A stretch of 64,000 nucleotides of DNA from Jejuia rubra. Lineage in GTDB: Bacteria; Bacteroidota; Bacteroidia; Flavobacteriales; Flavobacteriaceae. A model generated the notes under the pieces. It was not told the DNA's origin. It did no database searches and worked only from the letters and a program-made list of their open reading frames with translations. The stretch lies in the NCBI RefSeq assembly GCF_042684665.1, contig NZ_JBHULY010000011.1, forward strand, positions 110,187-174,186, given 5' to 3'. The translations under genes and the position numbers were made by a program. Position 1 is the stretch's first letter. Each line of letters begins with the position of its first letter. Below, one piece after another: positions 1 to 9,085 of the stretch.

Positions 1-1002
1 AGGAGTAAAAGGCGTATCTGTTACACCAAAATTTATGTTATTGTATAAATACTGTCCGCCCATTGTCCATTTAGAGGTGATTTGGTAATTTATGTCTATT
101 CTTCCATTAAGCCTCTTAATATCGGCTTTAAAAGGAGAAGACGTGTACCAAAGCCCATCCGGAAAATAGGCATAATCGTCTTGTTCTTGATAATAAGTTC
201 CGTTGCTATAATTATATGACGTTGCTATACTAAACTTATCTTTATTAAAATTAAAATTCCCTCCAAAGGAGCCCGTAGAATAGCGCTGTTGTCTGTAAGC
301 AGATTTTAACTGGGCATTCCACGAATCCTTCTTGACTTGTTTTAAAGTAATATTAACCAACCCGCTATTGCCCGACGCTTCATACTTTGCTGGGGGCGTT
401 GTAATAACTTCTATGTTTTTAATATCTTCTGATGCTATTGATTTTAAAAATTCGGAAAGATCCTCGTCTGATAATTGTACTATTTTATCGTTGACCATTA
501 CCTGAAGACTACTTTTTCCTATCATCATAATTCTGTTGTTTTGTACGCGTATTGCGGGAGTAACCCTTAAAACTTCTAAAGCATCCCCCTGAGAGGCTTT
601 TGACGAATTTTCAACATTAAAAACTAGGCGGTCTATTTTTCGTTGAATTAGCTTCTTTTTTGCTTCAACAACAACTTCATCCAATTCTTGCGAACTTACA
701 ACACTTATAACTCCTAAGTTAATAGATTCCTCTGCTACAGTAATCTGCTTGGTGTAAAGTATTTGCCCAACATAGGTAACTTGAAAGGTGTAATTTCCTC
801 GTTTGGCATTGAATTTAAACGTGCCCTTTTTGTCCGTTATACCGCCCGTAACAATTGAAGATTGATTAATAAGTAACGTTATTTCAGCAAACTCTAGAGG
901 TTGTTTGTTTTCATCTGTTATTGTTCCTGAAACTTGGTTTTGAGCGTGTAATGAAATTAAGCTTAAAAGGAATGCTATGATAATTTTGATTAATACATTC
1001 AT
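1..1002 (-). CDS. TonB-dependent receptor / outer-membrane beta-barrel protein (3' part cut by window edge)
   Basis: The reading frame is open from an ATG at 1002 down to base 1, giving 334 residues of the N-terminal part. It starts with a signal peptide (MNVLIKIIIAFLLSLISLHA, cleavage near residue 20). A carboxypeptidase-regulatory-like beta sandwich follows (about 23-95, with VSGTITDENKQPLEFAE). Then comes a linker with DEVVVEA and a plug-like domain (about 115-230, ending near TPPAKYEASGNSGLVNI), and after it the first barrel strands. This order is that of the outer-membrane beta-barrel family related to TonB receptors in Bacteroidota. The substrate cannot be told. It is divergent from the two-component pair at 1231. 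Most of the barrel lies outside the window. Confidence 0.85.
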   Translation of the reverse strand, partial: MNVLIKIIIAFLLSLISLHAQNQVSGTITDENKQPLEFAEITLLINQSSIVTGGITDKKGTFKFNAKRGNYTFQVTYVGQILYTKQITVAEESINLGVISVVSSQELDEVVVEAKKKLIQRKIDRLVFNVENSSKASQGDALEVLRVTPAIRVQNNRIMMIGKSSLQVMVNDKIVQLSDEDLSEFLKSIASEDIKNIEVITTPPAKYEASGNSGLVNITLKQVKKDSWNAQLKSAYRQQRYSTGSFGGNFNFNKDKFSIATSYNYSNGTYYQEQDDYAYFPDGLWYTSSPFKADIKRLNGRIDINYQITSKWTMGGQYLYNNINFGVTDTPFTP

Positions 1003-1183
1003 AACTGCTCGTTTTTGATTGATAGCATAAATTTATGCACACAACCTTGGTTTTGGAAACAGTTTCTGACGAATCGGGGTTAAAACAAGTTAAAGGCTGT
1101 TTTTTTGTTGATGAGTATAAAAACTAATATGCCAAGTAGGTAATGTTGAAATTCCGCAACAAGCGTTTATGGCGGTATTGAAG

Positions 1184-1212
1184 TTGAACGATTAATCTTT
1201 TTTGTATCTTTC
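1184..1212 (+). promoter_or_regulatory. Putative Bacteroidota-type promoter for the two-component genes
   Basis: TTG at 1184-1186 is followed after 18 nt by TATCTTTC at 1205-1212. This is close to the known Bacteroidota consensus (TTG at -33, TAnnTTTG at -7). Transcription would begin near 1217, so the first in-frame ATG at 1216 would hardly be translated and the ATG at 1231 becomes the better start. Prediction from pattern only. Confidence 0.5.
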
Positions 1213-1230
1213 TTCATGTATATTGCTTGC

Positions 1231-1866
1231 ATGGAGGGCCGACCAAAACACATCCTTATTTGCGAAGACCATCAAATCGTTGTTGATGGCCTGCTTTCTA
1301 TTTTTGAAAACCAGCCTGATTATCAGGTTAAGGGCTATATTTCAGACGGAAATAAAGTCATTCCGGAAGTAAAAAAGCATAATCCCGATGCTATTTTATT
1401 AGACCTAAATCTTCCCAATAAAAACGGTGTTGATATTTTAAGGGAACTCAAGCTTTTGTTTCCAAAGTTAAAGGTGATTATACTCACCATGTACAATAAG
1501 GAAAGTATCGTTAAAAAAGTGCAACAGCTAAAAGCGGATGGATTTTTGCTGAAAAATTGTACCTCCAATGACCTTTTAAATGCCTTTGATTCAGTTTTTG
1601 AAAATGGCAAATTTTACCTTGGGAAAGGGGTAAAAAAAACAATTGACGAAACCGATGGCTTCATTCAAAAAATAAATATCACCCGAAGGGAAAAGGAAAT
1701 TATTGCAGAGCTTATTGAAGGCCTAAATGTTCCGGAAATAGCAGAAAAGCTTTTTATTAGTGCCTACACAGTAGAAACCCACAAAAAAAATATCTTCAAA
1801 AAATTAAATATCCATAATTCCATTGACCTTGTAAAACTTGTAAATGAAAAAAAGTTACTTTCATAA
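1231..1866 (+). CDS. LuxR/NarL-type response regulator
   Basis: DNA-binding response regulator of 211 residues. The receiver domain spans about 7-120, with the acidic pair E12-D13, phosphoacceptor D58 (in LLDLNLP), T86 and K108. The C-terminal LuxR-type helix-turn-helix spans about 148-205 (TRREKEI...VPEIAEKLFIS...TVETHKKNIFKKL). The kinase gene that follows overlaps it by 23 bases, so the two are surely cotranscribed and form one two-component system. The upstream ATG at 1216 is also in frame, but the predicted promoter would start transcription there, so 1231 is preferred. Target genes are unknown. The divergent receptor and the downstream T9SS protein are candidates by position only. Confidence 0.9.
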   Translation: MEGRPKHILICEDHQIVVDGLLSIFENQPDYQVKGYISDGNKVIPEVKKHNPDAILLDLNLPNKNGVDILRELKLLFPKLKVIILTMYNKESIVKKVQQLKADGFLLKNCTSNDLLNAFDSVFENGKFYLGKGVKKTIDETDGFIQKINITRREKEIIAELIEGLNVPEIAEKLFISAYTVETHKKNIFKKLNIHNSIDLVKLVNEKKLLS

Positions 1867-3664
1867 TAGTATTCTTTTTTTCCTCATAGCGTGCTTAGGC
1901 TCTTGTCTCAGTACAAAAGCGCAGATGGATACCCTTGTATTAGACTCAAACTTCAAGACCATCAACCTAAAGCAGTTTTCGGTAATTAATCAAAGTGAAA
2001 GGCATCAGGAGCCCGACACTAGAAACTACTTTTATTTCAGTTTCAACAACACCTTCAACACTATTGATTTCGCACTAAAAAATGAGACCGACGTGGATAG
2101 AACTGTCATGTTACAGTTGAGTTATGCGTACATTAAAGAAATTGTTTTGAGTAAACATGAAAAAGGTGGTTTAATCCCGCTCTTTACGACCGGCATTGAG
2201 CACCCTATTTCCAGTAAAGCAGTTTCGCATAGGTTATTTACGTTCCCCATTCGGCTCAACCCAAAAGAAACAGGGGCTTACCAACTAAAATTGAAAAAAG
2301 AGGAAGGGAAACCATTGGCCACTTCGGTGTGCTTAAAAAGTGAAAACACCTTTGCAAAACAAAATTTTAAGCAACAGTTACTAATTGGGGGCTATTTTGG
2401 GGTGAGCCTCTTGTCCTTCGTTTTCAGTCTGTTTATCTTTTTCTTTCTAAGGAATAGTATTTATGTCATTTATGCTGCCTATATAGTTTCTTTGGGCCTG
2501 TTTATCAGTGCCTACATCGGAGTATTTTCACAGGTGTTTTTAGATGAAAACCGTACAGTAAATAAATATGCCAATTATGTAGTATTTAGTGAAGTTTCCT
2601 TAATCCTTTTTGCATTGTTTTCGCAAAAAATATTGGAGACCAAAACTTACACACCCAAACTAAAAAAAGGTATTGAGGTTTTTTTAGGTGTCGTAATAGC
2701 ACTAAGGCTATCGATACACTTTGTTTTTACACATATTTTTGAAAATGCAGTTGCCGTATTTATGAAAATCTGGTATGGTTTTTTTATCATTCTCATCAGT
2801 ATCATAATTGTACAAATAACGGTGTATTACAGAAAGAACAATAAGCGCACATCTCTTTTTGCGCTCGCCTATGTTTTTATGATTTTTGGCACATTTGCAA
2901 GTATTTTATACCACAGCTACGGTTTAATCGACACCTATTTTTATGATTTACCAGTGCTTTTTTACACTTCGTTTTTAGAAATACTATTCCTAACATTTAC
3001 AGTGGTATTTATGGTGAAGGACATTTATGACGAACGTAATGTGCTTTCTGAAAAAATTGTCATTGAGGAACGTAAAAACTTAACGGCATTTATAAAAGGC
3101 GAGGACGAAGAAAGAAAGCGCATAGGCAAGGAATTGCACGATAACATAGGAAGCAAGCTTAGTGTTTTGAAACGTTTTGTTTCCGATAAGTTTAATGATG
3201 AAAAAGTTACCGAAACCATTGACGCCATTTGTAATGATGTTAGAAATTTATCCCATGAAATTTCGCCATCGGATTTAAAAATCGTGGGGTTTAAAAATGC
3301 GGTGGAAGACCTTTCAAAAACACTTACAGATCAAACATCGCTACAAGTTAATTTTAACAGCTTTCAATTTCCAGAGACTTTAGACGAAGAAACCTCGATT
3401 CAATTATATAGAGTTATTCAAGAAGCATTTAATAATATTTTAAAGCATGCCAACGCAAAACAAGTGGACGTACAACTTATGGGGCATGATGATAGCTTTG
3501 CCATATCCATAGAAGACGATGGCAATGGTTTTGATTTAGCGCATACTAAAAATGGTTTGGGCTTAAAAAATATGCAATCTAGAATTCAGCAAATAGGAGG
3601 TTCAATTTCTATTGATACCTCTCCTCAAAAAGGCGCATCTATTCTTATTTCAATACCAAATTAA
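1844..3664 (+). CDS. 7TM sensor histidine kinase (DISM-type sensor, HisKA_3)
   Basis: Membrane sensor kinase of 606 residues. A signal peptide (about 1-27) is followed by a periplasmic beta-sandwich domain like 7TMR-DISMED2 (about 35-165). Seven hydrophobic segments follow (about 178-395), then a short coiled linker. The HisKA_3 dimerisation box has RKRIGKELHDNIGSKL, where H432 is the predicted phosphorylation site. The HATPase_c domain has its N box near 529-536 (FNNILKHA) and its G box near 558-564 (DDGNGFD). This kinase class pairs with LuxR/NarL regulators, which matches the overlapping upstream gene. DISM sensors often bind carbohydrates or other small ligands; the ligand here is unknown. 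Confidence 0.9.
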   Translation: MKKSYFHNSILFFLIACLGSCLSTKAQMDTLVLDSNFKTINLKQFSVINQSERHQEPDTRNYFYFSFNNTFNTIDFALKNETDVDRTVMLQLSYAYIKEIVLSKHEKGGLIPLFTTGIEHPISSKAVSHRLFTFPIRLNPKETGAYQLKLKKEEGKPLATSVCLKSENTFAKQNFKQQLLIGGYFGVSLLSFVFSLFIFFFLRNSIYVIYAAYIVSLGLFISAYIGVFSQVFLDENRTVNKYANYVVFSEVSLILFALFSQKILETKTYTPKLKKGIEVFLGVVIALRLSIHFVFTHIFENAVAVFMKIWYGFFIILISIIIVQITVYYRKNNKRTSLFALAYVFMIFGTFASILYHSYGLIDTYFYDLPVLFYTSFLEILFLTFTVVFMVKDIYDERNVLSEKIVIEERKNLTAFIKGEDEERKRIGKELHDNIGSKLSVLKRFVSDKFNDEKVTETIDAICNDVRNLSHEISPSDLKIVGFKNAVEDLSKTLTDQTSLQVNFNSFQFPETLDEETSIQLYRVIQEAFNNILKHANAKQVDVQLMGHDDSFAISIEDDGNGFDLAHTKNGLGLKNMQSRIQQIGGSISIDTSPQKGASILISIPN

Positions 3665-3748
3665 TTTAAAAATCTACCTGAACTCTGGTATTGCGCCTGA
3701 TGGTGATTTTAGCCTAGTTTTACACTAATCAATTTAAAGCATACCCTA

Positions 3749-6202
3749 ATGAAAACACAATTAGTAATTCTGATGGTGTTAGTTTGCCTTTTCAAACTAA
3801 ACGCCCAAACCGATGGCTGGCACCTATTTACAAAGCCAAGCGAGATCAGCAAAATTATACCAGACGACATTAACGCCAGCGAGTTGCATATAGCTACCGA
3901 CATAGGTTATATAAAATACAACACCAGTAGCAATATGGTCACCGACATGTTGAATCTGACGAGCCAGGTTCCTGCAATAACCAATGTAAAAGATATTGCC
4001 CTGGATCCAACTAGCAACGATATAGCCATGACTATCAAAAATGGAATCGCCATTTATAACGGGAGTACGCTGTCTGTTTACACATACGATACCTCCGATT
4101 TAACCATTGGCGAAAGCACCTCGCAGTTTCGTTATTTAAAAGTGGCTTATGCCAAAGATGGTACTCTTTACATTTTTAAGGAAGATGCTTTTGGCTATCA
4201 AATTTTTGATAATGGTGTTTTTCAAACTGAAAACACAACTACGTTTAGACCTCAAGATGTTGTGGAAAACAGTGCCGGCACCAAAGCATTTTTTGCCACA
4301 AGCAGTAAAGGCCTTTGGGAACTGGATAAAGGTACTGATACTTGGACAAATTTTACGCCATCAAACTCCAACGTAGTTTCAAACAACCTCACTTCGTTAT
4401 TTATGAGTACCACCGATTTGCTATATATTGGCGGATATTCCGGTTTGAATACACTTAGCGATTCCGGAGTGTGGAACACATATCAGGAAAATGATCCCGT
4501 AAATGCCTTTCCCTATAATATTTTTGATATTTCTTTAAACGAAACATCAGGCGAACTGCTTTTACAAACCTCCCTCGCAAACTCATATTATTTTGGAATA
4601 ACTTTGGCAAATTTAAGCACGTCTACATGGACCAATTACAGAAACGACAATGCCAATTGCCTTAATGAAAATGTTTTTACTGCAACAACTTTTGATCCGG
4701 CAGGAAAAATCTATGTTGCGCCACAAATTTTTTCAAGTATCCCCGATATAGGTAAATTAGTTGAGTTTACCCCTTCGCCAGAAAATTGTTCTACTTTAAA
4801 CATTAATTATTTAAATGCTCCAGTGGCCACCAGTTCTAATACGGTTGCGGATTTTTCAATACGCAAAAAACCCTCGGGGAACTTTGATATTGGATTTACC
4901 AGAACAAACGATGTTCATATTTCTGAAATAAATCCTAACACCTTTAATGGAACATTTTCGGCACCCTCAACATTAACGCCTTCTGCTGGAAACTTTACGT
5001 ACAGCATAATTGGCGATAGCAACTACTTCATAGTTGAAAACAACGCAGGTTGGGTGTTTATTGATGAAAATAATACCTTGGTGCCTTATGCTCATGGCAT
5101 ATCTGATTACCTGGCGATAGTGACTAAAAAATCAACCGTCGCTGATTCGAACGACGGTTTCATTACTTTGATACACAAAGGTTTTGATGCTTCCTTTAAT
5201 TATCGCGTTTATAAAACCCGTTGTAATACTGCCACAGGAACTTGTACTCCACCCGAGGAACTATTTACAAACGACAGGGACCTAACTAAAAACATAATTT
5301 TTGGTTCTTCGGAAAACTCCAGTACAAACAAAACACATACTGTTGCCCTCAAAACCGATAATTCTGGAAATTTAAAACGAACCCAAGAAAGCTGGGAACC
5401 GAACCAACCCGCCGTAAATAATTGGGATAGGATACATGACGTTTTTCCTCGTTTTGACCCCGTTGTATTTTCCTTTGTATTAGATGATTTGGTAACAATT
5501 GCATCGTTATTTGCACCAGCACAAGAAACCGATCTAGATATTAGAGAGGATGATAGTGATGGAGGTACATTTACCGAAACTAAAACCTTTGACAGCAACA
5601 ATAATGGCAATAATGAAGATATTGAAACAGTTACAGAACTGGTTTTAACGGATGATGAAGCCACCAAATTTATTGCAGCTATTATGATAGGACTAGAGCA
5701 ATTTAATAGTGATCCCAGGTTTAATCATTTTGCGACAAAATATTTGTATTTGAAAAATATCGATCCCATAACCAAAAGACTTAATTCGGAAGAACGTGAT
5801 TTGACCGACACATCTTGGGACACCAGCAACCTCCCTGAAGACTTTTCAATTAGGAAAGCTGAAATAAAGCAGTACAGTAGTACGCAAGCATTTATGGTTT
5901 TGTTTACCAACTATGGGATGCTTATTAAAACCGCAATCGATATTTCAAACTTACTGTTAGATGTCAAGCAATACCAATCAAACATTAATCGCATTGCGCT
6001 TTTCCCAAATCCCGCCTTGGACACCATAAGTTTTTCGAATAAAAGTATTTTAAAAACCGAAATATTTGATCTAAATGGAAGAAAATTACTAAGCACAAAT
6101 GGATACACCATCTCAATAAAATCATTGCCAAATGGATTATATGTAGCCAAAGGTGCTACCCAGGATAATAAGACAATTTCAAGAAAATTAATAAAAATAT
6201 AA
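3749..6202 (+). CDS. Secreted T9SS type A cargo protein with propeller-like repeats
   Basis: Secreted protein of 817 residues. The signal peptide spans 1-19 (ends LFKLNA/Q). The body has repeated blade-like segments such as NNLTSLFMSTTDLLYIGGYSG, which resemble two-component-regulator propeller blades (Reg_prop). An acidic stretch (DIREDDSDGG) sits near residue 595. The C-terminal 80 residues contain NRIALFPNPALDTISF and end TISRKLIKI, the typical type A T9SS sorting domain that is cleaved as the protein is exported and anchored or released. No catalytic motif is visible. It lies 84 bp after the kinase gene on the same strand and could be coexpressed. The molecular function is unknown. Confidence 0.8.
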   Translation: MKTQLVILMVLVCLFKLNAQTDGWHLFTKPSEISKIIPDDINASELHIATDIGYIKYNTSSNMVTDMLNLTSQVPAITNVKDIALDPTSNDIAMTIKNGIAIYNGSTLSVYTYDTSDLTIGESTSQFRYLKVAYAKDGTLYIFKEDAFGYQIFDNGVFQTENTTTFRPQDVVENSAGTKAFFATSSKGLWELDKGTDTWTNFTPSNSNVVSNNLTSLFMSTTDLLYIGGYSGLNTLSDSGVWNTYQENDPVNAFPYNIFDISLNETSGELLLQTSLANSYYFGITLANLSTSTWTNYRNDNANCLNENVFTATTFDPAGKIYVAPQIFSSIPDIGKLVEFTPSPENCSTLNINYLNAPVATSSNTVADFSIRKKPSGNFDIGFTRTNDVHISEINPNTFNGTFSAPSTLTPSAGNFTYSIIGDSNYFIVENNAGWVFIDENNTLVPYAHGISDYLAIVTKKSTVADSNDGFITLIHKGFDASFNYRVYKTRCNTATGTCTPPEELFTNDRDLTKNIIFGSSENSSTNKTHTVALKTDNSGNLKRTQESWEPNQPAVNNWDRIHDVFPRFDPVVFSFVLDDLVTIASLFAPAQETDLDIREDDSDGGTFTETKTFDSNNNGNNEDIETVTELVLTDDEATKFIAAIMIGLEQFNSDPRFNHFATKYLYLKNIDPITKRLNSEERDLTDTSWDTSNLPEDFSIRKAEIKQYSSTQAFMVLFTNYGMLIKTAIDISNLLLDVKQYQSNINRIALFPNPALDTISFSNKSILKTEIFDLNGRKLLSTNGYTISIKSLPNGLYVAKGATQDNKTISRKLIKI

Positions 6203-6283
6203 ACAATGCTATTAATCAGCCCTTTTGGGGTAACCAACCAAATCAAGATGTATGTTTTAAATTGATTTAACAGGTATCTTGAA

Positions 6284-6317
6284 AAAGGAGGTTTCAACTG
6301 AATCTGGAGCCTCCTTT
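6284..6317 (+). terminator. Probable rho-independent terminator
   Basis: Inverted repeat AAAGGAGG (6284-6291) and CCTCCTTT (6310-6317) with an 18-nt loop, about 80 nt after the stop of the T9SS gene. The T tract after it is short (TTTACTTT overlaps the arm), so efficiency is uncertain. The rest of the gap up to 6546 is AT-rich with no gene that I can support. Confidence 0.55.
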
Positions 6318-6546
6318 ACTTTAGATTATCTCAACTTTAGTATATGGAATGCTTGCTTTACAAAACTCTATGATTTCAATTTAAGATAAATATTATGACA
6401 ACATTTCAACTTAATTTTACCATAAGACACTATAAGCCAATATATTATTCGATTTTTTATCGTATATTTAAACTGTCCACACCTCAACTTTCTGCTTTTT
6501 TCAATCTTCTTAAGTTAGAAAACGTAACCAATTCAAACTATATATT

Positions 6547-7299
6547 ATGAAAACAAGACACCTTAACTTCGTTTGCATTTTAGTGCTCTTTCTTTTTTCA
6601 AACAGCATGTTTTCCCAGGACTACAACATGTTTAAATTGATTGCCGATGCTACAGAGAACACCTTTGAAATTGCCCCAACAGCAATCGAGATTGCTGAAG
6701 ATGCGCCTTCGGCATTAATGGGCGTTTCGGATGATTTTAGAGAATCTTACGCCCTTGAGCCGCATGACCCTGAAGGGGCATATCTACTCTCTGCTACAAT
6801 GTTGGCCCTTGGTGTGGGAATTGCTTTTGGCAATGATAATTTTTTATACTGTTTACATGCCGCCTATTTCATGCGACTGGCCTCATTAGGCAAATCATTC
6901 CTCTACGCCGCCGCTGGTTTAGCTTTAATTGGAGCAAGCAACGACTTTTTTACCCAATTTTTAGTGGAACCCTCATTACGGTTGCTGATGTTCTCACCCC
7001 TTACTATGTTTAGTCAGGTCTATTTGTTTTATGGGCTCATGCTGGCCTACGCCTTCGGCTCAGAAGATTTTGATAGTGGTGGTAAGGATGATATCACAAG
7101 ATTTACCGCGGCCCTTGTGGTTGGCTTTGCCATTATCATAAGCTCTGTCTTAACATTGAGATTGGAGACCAATCTTGTGACGCATACAAGACTTACTCGA
7201 GAGCCTGACGGAGGTGGCACTAAATTTGAAACCAATAATACCATTGGAACCATAATGCAAAACAATTTCCTCTTGTTCGGAGTGCTGATAAATTTATAA
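6547..7299 (+). CDS. Unrecognised membrane protein
   Basis: Protein of 250 residues that I do not recognise. It has a signal peptide (about 1-23, SNSMFSQ). A short acidic segment follows (about 30-75, NTFEIAPTAIEIAEDAPSA). Then come about five hydrophobic stretches: LLSATMLALGVGIAFG, FLYAAAGLALIGA, LLMFSPLTMFSQVYLFYGLML, FTAALVVGFAIIISSVL and a final FLLFGVLINL. The order suggests a polytopic inner-membrane protein; the alternating C-terminal part could be read as a barrel, but less well. It stands alone between two terminators, so it is probably a single-gene transcript. Confidence 0.65.
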   Translation: MKTRHLNFVCILVLFLFSNSMFSQDYNMFKLIADATENTFEIAPTAIEIAEDAPSALMGVSDDFRESYALEPHDPEGAYLLSATMLALGVGIAFGNDNFLYCLHAAYFMRLASLGKSFLYAAAGLALIGASNDFFTQFLVEPSLRLLMFSPLTMFSQVYLFYGLMLAYAFGSEDFDSGGKDDITRFTAALVVGFAIIISSVLTLRLETNLVTHTRLTREPDGGGTKFETNNTIGTIMQNNFLLFGVLINL

Positions 7300-7336
7300 A
7301 TTACAAGGACAATTATAAAAGTTTAAAAAAACTCTT

Positions 7337-7369
7337 AAAAGCCTTCGGCAATTTACCGAGGGCTTTTTC
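7337..7369 (+). terminator. Rho-independent terminator after the 6547 gene
   Basis: AAAAGCCTTCGG and CCGAGGGCTTTT pair over 12 bases with one G-T wobble around a 7-nt loop, followed by a T run (GGCTTTTTCTT). It lies 38 nt after the stop codon. Confidence 0.85.
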
Positions 7370-7848
7370 TTATTGCGCCATGCTTTAATAAGCGGTTTTT
7401 AACCAATTATTCCATTTTATTTATGCTTTTGTAGAATTTCATAATAATTCTTTAACATCTCCATCGGATTGGCATTTTTTTTTATTGAAAATTTCCTTTT
7501 CTTTTCAAAACACCTTTTTTTTCATAAAAATTTCGTAGCCCAAAATTGTTAATAATTAATTTTGTAAATTTAGAACTGAGACTTTTACATGAAAGTCTCA
7601 TTTTTGTCAAAACCCCAAAAACACTATAAGTTTCAACCATTTTTTGTAGGTAGGCAATAGTCTCAAAATTAAAAATTGTTATTAACAATTTAACATTTGT
7701 TTGGACTGTATTTTATTATATGTCAAACAATTACAACGTTCTAAAATCATATTCGTAATTATTAAAAGTAGCATCGAGAAAAGGATGTCGCGTTGCTTAA
7801 ATTCCTTTCTTTTGATGAGAATTAGACTAAAAACTGACACTAAACTTT
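7370..7848 (+). promoter_or_regulatory. Long AT-rich leader of the glucan operon with hairpin and dyad sites
   Basis: About 480 bp without a supported gene. Within it, GAGACTTT (7578-7585) and AAAGTCTC (7592-7599) form a tight hairpin followed by ATTTTTG, which could end a short leader transcript or act as an attenuator. AAATTGTTA-T-TAACAATTT (7673-7691) is a perfect dyad, and its half-site AAATTGTTA also occurs at 7543-7551; both look like repressor-binding sites. All of this lies upstream of the first operon gene at 7849. Function is inferred from structure only. Confidence 0.4.
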
Positions 7849-9051
7849 ATGAAAGCACTTTTTTACACTAGGGAATTTCCGCCATATGTCTATGGGGGAG
7901 CAGGGGTACATGTTGAATATCTAGCCGATGAGCTATCCAAATTGATGGATCTGGACGTAAGATGTTTCGGCGATCAGGACACAAAAAATGGTAGTTTGAG
8001 TGTAAAAGGCTTTCCCTTTGAAGACGGGGTTTTTGCGGATAGTGACGACAAACTAAAATCGGTATTTAAAACCTTAAGCACGGCGCTGCATATGAATGCC
8101 GATGCCGTAGATGCCGATGTCGTGCATTGCCACACATGGTACTCGCATTTTGCCGGCATCATTTCCAAACTTTGCTACGGGACGCCATTGGTTATCACAA
8201 CACATTCATTAGAACCATTGCGCCCATGGAAACGGGAGCAATTGGGCCGAGGTTACGATGCCTCTGCCTGGGTAGAAAAAACAGCGATTGAAATGGCGGA
8301 TGCCCTAATTGCAGTTTCAGAAGAAACTAAAGAAGATGTGATTAAGCATTTTGATGTGGATGAAAATAAAGTCAAAGTCATTTACAACGGGATCAACTTG
8401 CAACAGTACGTACAAACTTCTGAGACTTCGACTTTAGATGCCTACGGTGTCGATAAAAGCAAGCCTTATGTGCTTTTCGTGGGGAGAATTACACGTCAAA
8501 AAGGGATTATTCATTTAGTAAATGCGATAAAATATATTGACCCAGACACGCAAATCGTACTTTGTGCCGGCGCTCCAGACACCAAGGAAATTGGGCAAGA
8601 AATGGAAGATGCGGTAAATGTGGTGAAAAAAACCAGGGATAACGTTATTTGGATCGATAAAATGGTCACCAAAGAGGAAATTATCCAATTGTATTCCCAT
8701 GCCGATGTATTTTGTTGCCCATCAATTTATGAGCCTTTTGGCATCATCAATATTGAAGCCATGGCCTGTAATACGGCGGTTGTAGCCAGTGCGGTAGGCG
8801 GCATAAAAGAAGTAATCGTTCATGGTGAAACAGGCCTGTTAATTCCTTTGGAGCAGCAAAAAGTTGCGCCTTTTGAGCCTATCGATCCGGATAAATTTGC
8901 ACGGGACTTGGCTGATGGCGTTAATAAAGTCATCAATGACGATGCCTTAAGAGCATCGATGGCCAAAAAAGGCAGAAAGCGCGTGGAAGATTACTTTGAT
9001 TGGATTGCGATTGCCAAACAAACAGAAGAACTATATAAATCATTGATTTAA
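7849..9051 (+). CDS. glgM: GT4 glycogen synthase / maltose-1-phosphate synthase (GlgA_Coryne type)
   Basis: Glycosyltransferase of 400 residues, GT-B fold, family GT4. The N-terminal glycine loop is in TREFPPYVYGGAGVHVEYL, and the acceptor side has VHCHTWYSHFAG and THSLEPLRPWK. The nucleotide-sugar side has FVGRITRQKG and the E-x7-E pair E295/E303 in YEPFGIINIE. Length and motifs match the actinobacterial-type synthase, not the 470-residue GT5 GlgA of E. coli. The mycobacterial member of this group makes maltose-1-phosphate from ADP-glucose and glucose-1-phosphate. The glgC, glgE and maltokinase genes that follow fit that role. Direct ADP-glucose glycogen synthesis remains possible, so the symbol is a proposal. 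First gene of the operon. Confidence 0.85.
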   Translation: MKALFYTREFPPYVYGGAGVHVEYLADELSKLMDLDVRCFGDQDTKNGSLSVKGFPFEDGVFADSDDKLKSVFKTLSTALHMNADAVDADVVHCHTWYSHFAGIISKLCYGTPLVITTHSLEPLRPWKREQLGRGYDASAWVEKTAIEMADALIAVSEETKEDVIKHFDVDENKVKVIYNGINLQQYVQTSETSTLDAYGVDKSKPYVLFVGRITRQKGIIHLVNAIKYIDPDTQIVLCAGAPDTKEIGQEMEDAVNVVKKTRDNVIWIDKMVTKEEIIQLYSHADVFCCPSIYEPFGIINIEAMACNTAVVASAVGGIKEVIVHGETGLLIPLEQQKVAPFEPIDPDKFARDLADGVNKVINDDALRASMAKKGRKRVEDYFDWIAIAKQTEELYKSLI

Positions 9052-9085
9052 ACTAAACATTCAACTAAATAAAAACAACTACAAT

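Noticed and set aside
5209..5667. A 152-residue minus-strand open frame inside the T9SS gene
   Set aside because: Ser/Val-rich antisense frame, without motifs; shadow of the coding strand.
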